Assembly: GCA_023548195.1 (NCBI GenBank)
Contig: JAJHZJ010000271.1
Span: 733,065 to 797,064 of the forward strand
DNA from: Bettongia penicillata ogilbyi
Lineage: Eukaryota; Chordata; Mammalia; Diprotodontia; Potoroidae
DNA length: 64,000 nucleotides
Direction of reading: 5' to 3'
The position numbers and the translations under genes are program-made. This document shows, one piece after another, positions 24,675 to 37,570 of this stretch (position 1 is the stretch's first letter; each line of letters begins with the position of its first letter). A model generated the notes under the pieces. The model had not been told where the DNA came from. It searched no databases and saw only the letters and a list, made by a program, of their open reading frames with translations.

Positions 24675-27214
24675 ACACACACACAGACACACACAAATGT
24701 ATATGTTGTTGGTAATTTTAAGTATAAACAAACTCTAAAACCCGAAATCATTTTGGAAAGAATTTTATTAGAAAACTTGGCAAAGGAAAGAGCTGGAAAA
24801 ACTGGCTCCCTCCTTCAGTCTCTAAGAGATTTACTAATGTAAATACAGAGTACAAGTAAGATCTCAAGGACAGCAGTTGCTCAGTCAGCACAAGAACTAC
24901 ATGTATGTAATTAGGAAGTTGTCAGAAAAGGACACTTTAAGGTGTGTATCTAAAGGAAAATTCAAAACATAAGCTTCGGGTAGACTCAAATTCAGACCTG
25001 GATGAAATTTAAGCCTTCCCTGCAGCCATCCAGTTTCCCAGAATATCTCTGACATCAGCTTGACCTCTACCATAAGTTTTGGATTGGACAATTTTCTAGT
25101 CACATAAAACTAGATTAAACCAATATTAATAAATATTTCCCCATAACACACAACTATAAATAATTGTATATGTGTATATTTATATAAAAATATGTATGTC
25201 TATATGTATTTCATACCAGCCTCATTATTGTTTCCACTAGAAATTTTGTATATTCTAGACCCCATCTCTTGGTTTGTTCACATGTACCCTGGGACAATGG
25301 TGAAGGATAGAATACAAAGAAGACCTTTACAAAAATAATTAAGAAAGTTGGCAAAGTAACCTAAATGTTGGTAAGTGACAACAAAAACTCATGTCAAATG
25401 ACCTCATTCTTTTCAGTGAAATGGAAGGCTAAGTCATTTTTTCTATTATTGTAATAGGGTTGGGGTATGATTGGACACTTCAGGAGGGAAGCAAATGACT
25501 TGAAATATTCATTCTGAGAAATGAGAAGGAATTGATAAGATTGGAAGCATTCTAATAGAATTTAAAACTTGTAAGGTTGCAGGAATTCACATAGAGGAAT
25601 GTTCCCCCATTTGATAGATGAGTAAACTGGGGACTTGTGTTAATTTTAGTGATTTGCACTATCACACATAGTGAAAACAATGAAACTGGAAGTTTAATCC
25701 AAGTTCTGCATATCTAAAACCATTTTTGTTTTCATTATACTTTATTTCACTATTACCTTAATTGGAAATGCGAGTCCTCTCAGGTGGGCTTTGGACCGTA
25801 AATTTCTATTGCATGGAACCAATCTGACCAAAATTTTAAATGTGATGTTTAGAAACACAAGAGAAAAGGAATAGAAGAGAAATCATATGCTAAGTGTTAA
25901 CCCAAGATAAGGATTAGCAGTGCAGTAATGGTGGAAGGTCATGGGATGAGAGGTTGTGCAATAAAGGCTGAACAAAGATAAAAGTAGACTATGGAAATAA
26001 ATCTGGGAAAAGAAGCAACTGAAGCTAGTAAGTAAAATAGTCCATAGAAATAAGGATGGTTCAAGGGACTGATAGGTAGTACAAAATCAAAGATAAGTCT
26101 TTGTGTGATAGAGTCAGGGAAAGGATAGGGAATTATTGTCAAAATTCTAGTCTTGAATGTAGCACAGATGGTAAAGTCTAAGATGTGACCTCAAAATAAA
26201 TTCTTACACATCTCTGAAAAACAAAACAAGATGGCAAATAGCAAAAACCTTTCCAAGTACAGCATGAGAGGCATGGTGATAGCTGTCTATCTCGAAATAT
26301 CTTAAGGGTTTTAGTAGATTATAAACTGAATGGAATTAATCACGTTCTATAGCAGCCAAGAAAACTAATGAAACCTTAAGTCTTAATTAAGAGAGGCACA
26401 GATTTCCAGAATAAGAAGGTAATGGTCTCATTGGCCTATATTTTGGTATGCAGAGCCAGGCCTAATTCAGAATTGTTCAGTCGTTCAGACTCAGAATTGG
26501 AATGCAATGAGACACTCTTAAATTATATAACAAAAATTTAATGAACAATAGGGTGGAAAGTATACTTAGCCAGAATACAATATTCATTCAGTTAGACACA
26601 GCTCCCTTTTCATCCATATTTGCCATAATAGTGTGCCCAGTCAGGAGGTTATGTTAAACCAAAGGACTAGACTCCTCATGAACTGGGCTTGAATGCTTTG
26701 GCAACTAGGAATTCAAATGAGTGGCTTAATCATTAATTCCATGGACTGATTAGGTATGAAGAGCAGCTTTATTGCCTCAGGAATTCAAGACTTATAACAG
26801 CAGGAAAGGAAGAAAACGAAAACAGACATCAAGAAGGACAAAATGTTTGAAGTTTTTATTGAACTGTTTCATTAAATTTCTTTCCTTTCTTATAAAATAT
26901 GAACACAAAGATTTCAAAAATAACATATTACATCTCTCTACCTATGAATATATAAATATATATTATAATAAACATAATTATATATGTATATATAAATAAA
27001 TATGTATATAGTAAGTGTATAAATATATACAAATATATAAATAAACATGTATATATAAATAAATAAAATAAAGTGATAAGTTAAAGTAAATTAATTAAAC
27101 TATTTTATGAAACCTTGGAATCTCAGTCCCTAGACATACTATAAAGTAACTATTCCCTAGGAACTCAATTTAATGTGAATATGACATATATATGATATAT
27201 ATCCCCATTTCTGG
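24675..27214. other. Non-coding interval
   Basis: A CA patch at 24674-24700, a reversed MIR relic at about 25610-25720 (GATAGATGAGTAAACTGGGG), and a TATA-rich low-complexity tract at 26935-27070 just beyond the HECW2 pseudogene 3' end. Otherwise nothing recognised. Confidence 0.5.
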
Positions 27215-28466
<1,252 letters not shown>

Positions 28467-28581
28467 ATGACATTATCTTTTATTCAAATAAACTTAGCAA
28501 CATTAAAAGATCAGCATCACTGGAAAGATATACCAGCCCAGGTGTACCCTGTGTCTGGATAAACTGAATCTTCTCCCTGAG

Positions 28582-28968
28582 TTAGTGGTTCCTGGTAAGG
28601 TTAGGTTGATGCTCCTGCAGAATTTCAAAGATATTGGTCTGATGCAGAAATGCAACAATATTGTCATTGTAGGGCACTGGAACCATGTTCTGGTACTGTG
28701 ACCTACTGACAGTATTGAAGGTGCTGGATGGCCTAGGAAGAACTGGTGGTGCTGAAGGTCGAGAGTCCTTTCCTACTTCACCAGCACTGTGGCTACATTG
28801 CCTGGTCAGATGCTGCCTATGTACCAAAGTGCTTGTGGGTCTGCTGCTGTGCAGTGGGAGCCAGGGATCAATGAAGGTGGTGGTACGTGAATTGTGGTCG
28901 ACAAAAAAAGCCTTGCCCTGGTGATCATGCTTCATTTCCCAGCCCCTTGGCAGCTCCAGCTGTTGCAA
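28582..28968 (-). pseudogene. HECW2: HECW2 retrocopy: second WW domain and following linker
   Basis: One hundred and twenty-eight codons remain open. They contain [20 protein letters not shown] and [13 protein letters not shown], the second WW domain, then the conserved linker with [11 protein letters not shown] and [20 protein letters not shown] short tract between 28970 and 29330 also reads as HECW2 with stops. Confidence 0.9.
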
Positions 28969-29329
28969 ACATGTTGAGGAATCCCACTAGGTCTCGATTG
29001 TACTAGTAGCGTTCAAAGTGGTGAGTGTCCCACCGAACTTTGGTGATCATGTGCTTCAAGCACATGTTGTTTGTAAACATGCAATAAGCACTAGGGTTAG
29101 AATGCAGCATGGTGAAGAACTCTGGGCTTATGAGAAATTTCACGGGCGGAGACTGTAACAGTAATGTCAGCCTGGACCTGGAGGTAGAATAGGACAGTAC
29201 ATTCTCCCATCAAAAATCTGCATTGGACTGATGGAAGTCTGTGTCCTCTTCACCTCCATCAGTGGCACTAGGGTGTTCTTCAGTCCTTTCGTTAGTCATT
29301 GTTCTATGGATACTTTGATACCTATGATT

Positions 29330-29781
29330 TTATGATTTAGTTGCTCCATTTGTTATATAAAATTGGATCTCTGAAGTATCTGTGGGTCAGGGGGAGCAAT
29401 GGGCCTCTGTCAAGTTGTTCTGTTTCCATGATCCACGTAGAATATTCTTCCATGGCTGACAATCCTAGCCTCCCAACTTGATGGCAAAGCCTCATCCACT
29501 CTCTGTTATTGGCTAACATCCTGACATACTGAAGGTAGCAATCGCAAAGGCTGATGGCCGTTGGCTTGAGAACCTCCAGCCTGAGCAGTGTCCCCATCAT
29601 AAACTTCTTGGGCATCTCCAGTTTCTTCTTCATGTGACTGGATCTCTGCAGTAGCTGGAAGGCTACTCCTCCTCTGCCAGATTTCCCCCATCTCTCCATC
29701 AGGAATGGCAGGGATTTCTGCCACCTGCCCTTCCTCCTGACCACTGGGTACCCTTACCACAGGCAAAGCCCCAGGGTGCAT
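29330..29781 (-). pseudogene. HECW2: HECW2 retrocopy: linker end and first WW domain
   Basis: [20 protein letters not shown] (29506-29781 frame) precedes a TAA at 29506-29508. The same frame then gives [19 protein letters not shown] and [16 protein letters not shown], which is the first WW domain with its second Trp codon turned into a stop. Other mutations follow before the inter-WW region. Confidence 0.88.
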
Positions 29782-31387
29782 ACAGAACCCTGTGACCCTG
29801 CAGCAGGGCCACTGTTGGCAGGTGATGAAGCACAGGCTCCCTCTTCTTCTTCCTGAGATGAAAAGGCTGGAGTTTCAGGAAACTGAGGACTCTCCAGAGA
29901 AAAGCACCGAGTATCCCCTGAAGAGAGTTGGGTGATAACACTCTCATTTCAGGAACTATCAGCCCCTTCCACATCACTCTCTCCCTCAGGCCTGGTGCTG
30001 GCCTCACTGACACTCTCCGTCTGGACAGGTCTCCATCTGACACCTGGGAAGGTTCAGAGCCTTGGTCAATAGACTCAGTTTCACTGATGGCCCTTCTGTT
30101 TTCTCCTGGCATATCAGAATTTCCTGGGTCTCCATCACTGGTCGGCTGGTGATCTTCTTGAGAGTCACACAATTCACCATTGCCCTGTTCTGTACTTGAC
30201 TGCAGTTCCTGGCCATTTTCTCCTTCTTCTGCAGCTGCATCTGAAATTGAGGAGCTGTCAGGAATCTCTGGAAGTTCCTCCTTCTGTTTATTCTCTATAG
30301 AGGCAGCTTCAATGGCCAGACCTTCCTCCCCCTTCCCAGGGCTGGTTTCTGGCTTCACCAGACTCCCCGAGTTCCTGTCATCAGCCCAGGAAGCACTGCT
30401 AAACATTACTAACCCCCCTTCCTCTTCCAAGGAAGAAGGATAACATAGATCCTGTTGAAATTCATGACCCTCTTTATCATAGTCACTATGAAGCATGGCA
30501 TTGAGTCTGGTGTCAGTGGGGAAACTACTCCTTAGTTTGGAGGAAGCTCCAAGGGACCTCTCAGTACAGGCAGACATCCCGGGCCTGGAATGACCATTGT
30601 GTTCAATGGCATCGAGATAATCATTCAGTGAATCCTGCTGTCCTCTGGGAAGGGAGGTCCTGAAAGAACTACAGGTAAGTTCCTCCAGGTCTATTGCCAT
30701 TGTACAGATAGTCCTAAATGAATGCTTTGGCGTGCCATGTGGAACACTTTCCTCAGAGACTGGACCATTAGAGGAGATTAGAGGGGAGTCATGATGTCCC
30801 GCTGGCATGTCCTCATCATCAGAGGGACTCCCTAGGTCTCCATTCACAGAATTAACTGCTTCTGACGAAGCATCTTCATGAACAGAAGATGTAATCTCAA
30901 CTTTGAATTGGAGATACCCGCTCACATGGTCAGCTGGCAGTGTTCTGCCAAGGTTGTAGCCAAGTATTTGATCACCAACGGCTTGATGTTCCAGCAACCT
31001 CTGGACTGATATGGTGAGTTTCCCAAGAAAAAGCTTAATGATAGGATGACTCTTGGCAAATTTGTCTTTAATTTCAATTTCTAAGACATCAGTAAGAAGG
31101 GCAAAAAAAGAGTACTTTCTCTTTGTGTCAAATTGGATTAGTTGTGTTACTGATGATGGTAGACCTTTGTTCCTGTCCATGATGGGCAAACGAAGGAAAA
31201 CTGCTCTTCTTTCCTGTTTGAATTGACATCTTAGGGTAAGGATCAAGATTAAAGAACATTCCTTTTTTAGTCCAACTGCCCTAAGATCTGACAAGGTAAA
31301 ACTGACTAATTTCCAATAATGTTGATTTCCTGAAGCACCTCCTTCCATGCCTTCTGCCACTATCATCACAGCAGGATTTTTCACCAT
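29699..31387 (-). pseudogene. HECW2: HECW2 retrocopy: C2 and acidic linker segment
   Basis: The longest open stretch in the window, 562 codons. It covers the C2 domain ([14 protein letters not shown], then [20 protein letters not shown]) and the Ser/Glu-rich linker ([19 protein letters not shown]). Between LKK and KYSFF the frame is shifted and then restored by compensating indels, so about 40 residues are nonsense. After QVSDGD it shifts again and the remaining residues are out of frame. Openness here is a relic, not evidence of function. Confidence 0.9.
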
Positions 31388-31467
31388 AATACATGGGGTA
31401 ATAGCTCCCAGGGCTCCACTAATGCCATGGTAGTATTTAAAACATACTTTTTTTCTAGTTACATAAA

Positions 31468-31857
31468 CTAGGGCCCAGGTTCAATTCTCCATACAATTTG
31501 TCCTTTTTGTGTCCCAGTCACACCTCGGTTCTTGGAATCCCAAAAGTTGGTTGGAGAATTTTCATCTATATGATAAAGTCCAATCCCGTCAGTAAGGTCC
31601 ACTTCCTCTTTAATATCCCAGAAGATAATGAGGTTCTGGGCTTGGTCCAGGGTATATTCATACATACTCGCAGTCAGACTAGAGTGGCTTTCCAAAGTCA
31701 CCAGGTCAGTGTCACTATTAGCCCTCTGCTGGTTCGTGTTCTCGGGCATGGACCCCTGAGAGGCAAGATTCTTGAGGTTCTCTGGACCCAGTGTGTAGTG
31801 CATCTGGGGATTGAGCCTCCTCATGAAAAGCAGGTGCTCCCAGGCTGAGCTAGCCAT
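31468..31857 (-). pseudogene. HECW2: HECW2 retrocopy: N-terminal segment
   Basis: An open frame of 129 codons from the original start ATG, containing [19 protein letters not shown] and [13 protein letters not shown], the HECW N-terminal region ahead of C2. It stops where a tyrosine codon became TAG (31468-31470). A second stop, TAA, follows at 31459-31461. The frame then continues uninterrupted by indel into the C2 segment. Confidence 0.92.
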
Positions 31858-31885
31858 ACTGTCTACCTCTCTGAAGTCAGCTTCC

Positions 31886-32075
31886 TAAGGATCTGTGGAG
31901 AGGGACCCTTAAAAAATTTTGGAGCAGCAGAAATGGAGAACAACAGAGTGGAGAAGATTTCCAGAGTGACCTGAAAGGCCCATGGGAAACATCTGTTGCA
32001 CAGGACTTGGAGTGCAGTCCAGCCCAGTCTTGGCCGTGCAGTACAGCTCTGCAAACCTCCTCTGGTTCTTTTCAG
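31886..32075 (+). mobile_element. HAL1/L1 5'UTR fragment
   Basis: Matches the 5'UTR of the outer element at 36799-37554 (reverse complement): TTTTGGAGCAGCAGAAATGG, GAAGATTTCCAGAGTGACCT, CATGGGAAACATCTGTTG. It lies directly against the 5' end of the HECW2 retrocopy, in opposite orientation. Confidence 0.75.
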
Positions 32076-32134
32076 AAGTGCTTTAATTACATTATTTGAA
32101 TTCTTGTTTTCAGACCATTCTGTCTTAAAAGGTT

Positions 32135-32537
32135 CTAATCATAGTTATTTTACAGTGATTCCATTAAAAATAACTACATAATGTAAAAAATATCTAATAT
32201 TTTGGATTTATACAAAAAGTTACAAAACACTGCAGAAATAAAGGGAAACAAGGTACTGGAGAGAGAGAGTAATGGCCACTAACTGGGATACAGCAAGATA
32301 ATAAAATTATGATATTACCTAAGTTAATTTGCAGGTTTAGTGCTATACCATTCAAATTGCCAATGAGTCACTTCAAAGGACTAGATGAGTAATAATAAAA
32401 TTCATTTGGAGGAATAAAAGGTCAAAAACTTCAAAGAAAGTGTTTTTATAGTATAAGACTGAGTGGCTTTAATAGCATCATATCTCAGATTATGAATGCT
32501 GACCCATAACTCATTTAATAGTAATGAATGCATTTTT
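32135..32537 (+). mobile_element. L1 ORF2 fragment, left of nested insertion
   Basis: Sequence order ATTCCATTAAAAATAACTACAT, TTACAAAACACT, TTACCTAAGTTAATTTGCAG, CTATACCATTCAAATTGCC, AAATTCATTTGGAGGAATAA follows L1 ORF2 downstream of the catalytic site (LPKLIYRF..IPFKLP..FIWRNKR in broken frames). It stops at a target site duplicated at 37555 and continues from 37571. Confidence 0.78.
32522..32537. repeat. Target-site duplication, left copy (outer HAL1)
   Basis: TAATGAATGCATTTTT; 15 of 16 bases match the copy at 37555-37570. Confidence 0.85.
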
Positions 32538-33345
32538 TATATAAATTTATTTATTTAAATTTTCAACATTTATTTCAACAAAATTTTGGGTTCCAAATTT
32601 TCTCCCCATTCCTCCCCTTCTCCCACCTCAAAACTCACAGCATTCTAATTACCCCTATCACAAATCTGTCCTCTCTTCTAACATTCCTCCCTTCCCTTAT
32701 CCCCATCTTCTCTTTTGTCTTGTAGGGCAAGATAAATTTCTATACACCATTACTTGTATTTCTTATTTCCCAGTGGCAAGAACAATACTCAACAGTTGTT
32801 CCTAAAACTTTGAGTTGCAACTTCTCTTCATCTCTCCCACTCCACCCATTCCCTTTGGGAAGGCAAGCAATTCAATATAGGCCATATCTGTGTAGTTTTG
32901 TAAATGACTTCGATAATAGTCGTGTTGTGTAAGACTAACTATATTTCCCTCAATCCTACCTGTCCCCCATTTCTTCTATTCTTGCTCCCTCCTCCCACTG
33001 ACCTCTCTTCCATCATCCTCCCCACCATGCTTATCCCCATCTCCCCCACTTTCTTGTATTGTAACATAGGCTTTCATACCAAAATGTGTGTGCATTTTGT
33101 TCCTTCCTTTAGTCTAATGTGATGAGAGTAAGCTTCATGTTTTTTCTCTCACCTCCCCTCTTTTTCCCTTCACTGAAAAGTCTTTTACTTGCCTCTTTTA
33201 TACGAGATAATTTGCCCCATTCCATTTCTCCCTTTCTCCTCCCAATATATTTCTCTCTCACCACTTGATTTCATTATTTTAATATACGATTCCATCATAA
33301 TCAATTCACCCTTTGCTTTCTGTCTCTGTGTGTGTGTGCGCGCAC

Positions 33346-33390
<45 letters not shown>

Positions 33391-34695
33391 CCCACCAACT
33401 ACCCAGGCACTGAAAAAAGTTTCAAGAGTTAAAAATATTGTCTTTCCATGTAGGAAAGCAAATAGTTCAACTTTAGTAAGTCTCTTATGATTTCTCTTTC
33501 CTGTTTATCTTTTCATGCTTCTCTTTACTCTTGTGTTTGAAAGTCAAATTTTTTTTTCAGCTCTGGTATTTTCATCAAGAATGTTTGAAAGTCCTCTATT
33601 TCATTGAAAGACCATTTTTTTGCCTTGATTATACTCAGTTTTGCTGGGTAGGTGATTCTTGGTTTTGGTCCCAGTTCCTTTGACTTCTTAAATATCATAT
33701 CCACGCCCTTCGATCCCTGAATGTAGAAGCTACTAGACCTTGTGTTATCTTGATTGAATTTCCACAATACTTAAATTGTTTCTTTCTAGTGGCTTGCAAT
33801 ATTTTCTCCTTGACCAAGGAACTCTGGAATTTGGCCACAGTGTTCCTAGGAGTTGCTCTTTCTGGATCTCGTTTAGGAGGTGATTGGTGGATTGTTTCAA
33901 TATTTATTTTGCCTCCTGGTTCTAGAAAATCAGGGCAGTTTTCCTTGATAATTTCATGAAAGATGATGTACAGGCTATTTTTTTGATCATGGCTTTCAGG
34001 TGGTCCCTTACTTTTTAAATTGTCTCTCATGGATCTGTTTTCCAGGTCAGCTGTTTTCCCAATGAGATATTTCACATTATTTTCCATTTCTTCATTCTTT
34101 GGGTTTTGTTTTGTTATTTCTTGGTGTCTCATAAAGTCATTAGCCTCCATCTGTTCCATTCTAATTTTGAAAGAGCTATCTTCTTCAGTGAACTTGTGAA
34201 CTTCCTTTTCCCTTTGGCGAATTCTGCTTTTTAAAGCATTCCTCTCCTCATTTGCTTTTTGAACCTCTTTTGGTTCAAAACCTTAATTGGTAAAACAATT
34301 GAGTTAGCCTATTTTTAAAGGTGCTATTTTCTTCAGCACTTTTTGGGGTTTATTTAAGCAAAGTGTTGACCCACTTTTCATTCTTTTCTTGAATCTCTCT
34401 CTTTTGTTTTCCCAATTTTTCCTCCACCTCTCTTACTTGATTTTCAAAATCATTTTTGAGCTCTTCAATGGCCTGAGACCATTGAATATTTATTTTGGAT
34501 GTCTGGGATACAAAAGCCTTGACTTTTATGTCTTTCCCTGATGGTAAGCATTGTTCTTCCTCATCAAAAAGGATGGGAGAAGATATATGCTCACCAAGAA
34601 AGTAACCTTCTATTCTCTTACTTTTTCCCCTTTTTGGGGCATTTTCCCAACCAGTTACTTGACTTTTGAGTCCTTATTCAAGAGTGGAGTATACT
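32538..34695 (-). mobile_element. Outer HAL1, minus strand: 3' and ORF1 part
   Basis: Reading minus, ORF1 runs from about 34655 to 33525. It includes the coiled coil, the TADLENRSMRDNLKSKG-like segment and the C-terminal domain (33525-33767, ending FDFQTQE). A CA tract (GT on plus, 33327-33387), a purine-rich 3'UTR and an AAATAAATAAAT-type end at 32538-32570 follow. ORF1 is broken by stops and shifts. The element's 5' part lies at 36799-37554 beyond a younger insertion. Confidence 0.88.
33327..33387. repeat. (GT)n with GCGC/CACGCG interruption
   Basis: Long GT run, the complement of the HAL1 CA tract, with an internal CGCGCACGCG alternating purine-pyrimidine patch. Confidence 0.95.
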
Positions 34696-36798
34696 GGGGG
34701 GAGGAGCCAAGATGGCAGAATAGAAAGATTCATATATGCTAGCTCTGAACCCACAGTCCATAAATTACCTGTAAAGAAGAACTCCCAACAGGTTCTGGAG
34801 CAGTGGAAGCTGCACAACAACGGAGTGGAGGAGATTTCTGTTCCAGAGAACCCTGAAAAATTGACCCCAAAGGTCTGTCACGCACTGGACCTGGAGCAGA
34901 ACCCAGTCCTGCCTGGGCTGTGGCACTGAGAGGAGCAGATTTGAGCAGGCTTCAGGGATGGAATCTCCGGAGGCTGCAAATGTAACTCAACACACAGGCA
35001 CTACAGGTCAGTGAGAGAGACTTCTGGACTGGCTGAGAGGGGAGCAGGGTGTCTCCATAACTCAGGACCCCTCAGGAGGCAGCAGCAGAGGCAGTGGCAG
35101 CCAGGGGCTCGCAAAGCAGACAGGAGCTAGGGGCCATTACTGAAGGTCTCTGCACAAACCCCCTGAGGGAACTGAGCCTGGGAGGAGGCCCTGCCCCCAC
35201 CTGAGAACCTGAACTTAATCCCACTGAAGAGAAGCCCTGCCCCCAATGAAAGCCCTGAAGCTGGGAAGCAGCATTTGAATCTCAGACCCCAAGCACTAGC
35301 TGGGCGGATCTGGAAGTGAAGCAGGGGTGGAGAAGAATCTCAGACGTCAAGCAACCGGCTGGGAAAATGCCCAGAAAAGGGAAAAAAAATAAGAGCATAG
35401 AAGGTTACTTTCTTGGTCAACAGATGTTTCCTCCTTTCCTTTCTGATGAGGAAGAACAACGCTTACCATCAGTGAAAGACATAGAAGTCAAGGCCTCTGT
35501 ATCCCAAACATCTGAAATAGATATCCAATGGGCTTAGGCTATGGAAGAGCTCAAAAAGGATTTTGAAAATCAAGTGAGAGAGGTGGAGGAAAAACTGGGA
35601 AGAGAAATGAGAGAGATGCAAGAAAAGCATGAAAAACGGGTCAATATCTTCCTAAAGGAGACCCAAAAATTGCTGAAGAAAATAACGCCTTGAAAAATAG
35701 GATAACTCAATTGGCAAAAGAGGTTCAAAAAGCCAATGAGGAGAAGAATGCTTTCAAAAGCAGAATTAGCCAAATGGAAAAAGAGGTTCAGAAGCTCACT
35801 GAAGAAAATAGTTGTCTCAAAATTGGAATGGAACAGATGGAGGCTAATGACTTTCTGAGAAACCAAGAAATCACCAAACAAAACCAAAAGAATGAAAAAA
35901 TGGAAGATAATGTGAAATATCTCATGGGAAAAACAACTGACCTGGAAAATACTTCCAGGAGAGACAATTTAAAAATTATGGGGCTGCCTGAAAGCCATGA
36001 TCAGTAAAAGAGCCTAGACATCATCTTTCATGAAATTATCAAGGAAAACTGCCCTGAGATTCTAGAGCCAGAGGGCAAAATAAGTATTCAAGGAATCCAT
36101 CGATCACCGCCTGAAAGTGATCCCAAATGCCCAAAAAAAGAAACTCCTAGGAACATTGTGGCCAAATTCCAGAATTCCCAGGTCAAGGAGAAAATATTGC
36201 AAGCAGCTAGAAAGAAACAATTCCACTATTGTGGAAATACAATCAAGATAACACAAGATCTAGCAGCTTCTACATTAAGGGATTGAAGGGCGTGGAATAG
36301 GATATTCCAGAAGTCAAAGGAACTAGGACTCAAACCAAGAATCACCTACCCAGAAAAACTGAGTATAATACTTCAGGAGGAAATATGGTCTTTCAATGAA
36401 ATTGAGGACTTTCAAGCATTCTTGATGAAAAGACCAGAGCTGAAAAGAAAATTTGACTTTCAAACACAAGAATGAGAAGAAGCATGAAAAAGTAAACAGC
36501 AAAGAGAAATCATAAGGGACTTAACGAAGTTGAACTGTTTACATTCCTACATGGAAAGAGAATATTTGTAACTCTTGAAACTTTTCAGTATCTGGGTAGT
36601 TGGTGGGATTACACACATAAACATGCACACACACGCACACATGTACATGCATGCACGCACACACACATACATACATACATGCATGCACACACAGAGACAG
36701 AGAGCACAGAGTGAATTGAATAGGATGGGATCGTATCTTAAAAAAATTAAGGTAAAAGTAGGTAATTTAAAGTAATTTAAAATTTAAGGTAAAAAAAA
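34696..36798 (+). mobile_element. Inner HAL1, plus strand, inserted in outer HAL1
   Basis: It begins GGGGGGAGGAGCCAAGATGG, the full 5' start. Then come the 5'UTR, ORF1 (35367-36475) and a CA tract (36617-36680). The 3'UTR is cut about 800 bp short compared with the 54 kb copy, ending in a short A-run at 36791-36798 after AATTTAAAGTAATTTAAAA. Outer-element sequence resumes on both sides in minus orientation. I could not find a clean target duplication for this insertion. Confidence 0.85.
35367..36475 (+). pseudogene. HAL1 ORF1 (L1 ORF1p-like), disrupted
   Basis: L1 ORF1p is an RNA-binding, trimerising chaperone. Here ATG gives MPRKGKKNKSIEGYFLG. A TAG stop lies at 35535-35537 where other copies have CAG. 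Then a long coiled coil follows (MEELKKDFENQVREVEEKLG). A one-base loss in the A-run near 35665-35670 moves the frame to 35690-36007, giving heptad-rich KNRITQLAKEVQKANEEKNA and ENTSRRDNLKIMGLPESHD, the start of the RNA-recognition region. Another stop lies at 36006-36008. The C-terminus LKRKFDFQTQE ends at 36475. It is not translatable as one protein. Confidence 0.88.
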
Positions 36799-37554
36799 TT
36801 CCATATTCTTGGAATCTGTAATATCTCAGTTCCTCCCCGGTGACACAATCAAGCAAGTACTTGTCTGGGTGCAGATAGGGATTTTTGTGCCCAGAATCTT
36901 AGCAATTTCCTCTCTGCTGGCACCTGATGTCCAGTTCTGTTAAGGCAGCACTGGGAGCTGATTTTCAGATAAGCTGTGGGAGCAGGGCCATCATTCAGTG
37001 TGAGACAAAGACCAGCTCCTTCAGGACCTCTACACAGAGCTGCTGTAATATTCAGCTCCTCAGTGTCCCCAGGGTTTTTAAGCTCCAACAATGGATGTGG
37101 CTGCTGTAGGGGCTGTGGTAAGAACTGCTACCACCTGCCGATGTGGCTTCTGCACTGGCTGCCTAAGGCCAGAAATATGGGAAGGCCCTTCTCCCTTCCT
37201 GGCCAGCTGAAAAAACCTCATCCCTGACCTTCAGTGCCTGTGTGTTGAGGGATCTGCAAGCCTGCTGCTACCAGGACTGGGGATTCTGCAACTGGAGATT
37301 CCGCCTCCAAGGTGTCCTCCCAGAGTCCTGGTGTGACCAAGGCAGGGCTGGGCTCTGCTCCGTGTCTGGTACAACAGATGTTTCCCATCGGCCTTTCAAG
37401 TCACCCTGGGCTGGAAATCTCCTCCACTCTGTTGTTCTCCACTTCTGCTGCTCCAAAATTTATTGAGAGTCCCTCTCTACAGGTATTTTATGGGCTTTGT
37501 GGGGAGAGCCTACATTTGTGTGTCTTTCTAGTCTACCATCTTGATTCTGCCTCC
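36799..37554 (-). mobile_element. Outer HAL1, minus strand: 5'UTR part
   Basis: GC-richer sequence that reads minus as a HAL1 5'UTR starting AGGAGGCAGAATCAAGATGG at 37554. It is colinear with 32538-34695 once the inner HAL1 is removed. The 16-bp target duplication follows immediately at 37555. Confidence 0.82.
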
Positions 37555-37570
37555 TAATGAATGAATTTTT
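37555..37570. repeat. Target-site duplication, right copy (outer HAL1)
   Basis: TAATGAATGAATTTTT, paired with 32522-32537. Confidence 0.85.

Noticed and set aside
29699..31387. The 562-codon open frame as a functional gene
   Set aside because: It lacks its own start context, is internally frameshifted relative to HECW2, and sits between stops of the same retrocopy; it is an undamaged stretch of a pseudogene.
31498..31848. A 116-codon plus-strand open frame
   Set aside because: It is the antisense shadow of the HECW2 N-terminal coding segment.
36617..36700. CA tracts as independent microsatellite loci
   Set aside because: They occur at the same place in each HAL1 copy (1682, 13088, 33327, 36617, 43936, 55901, 60625), so they are part of the element.
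34680..36815. A target-site duplication for the inner HAL1
   Set aside because: Flanks (…GGAGTATACT and TTCCATATTCTTGG…) match too poorly to claim one.
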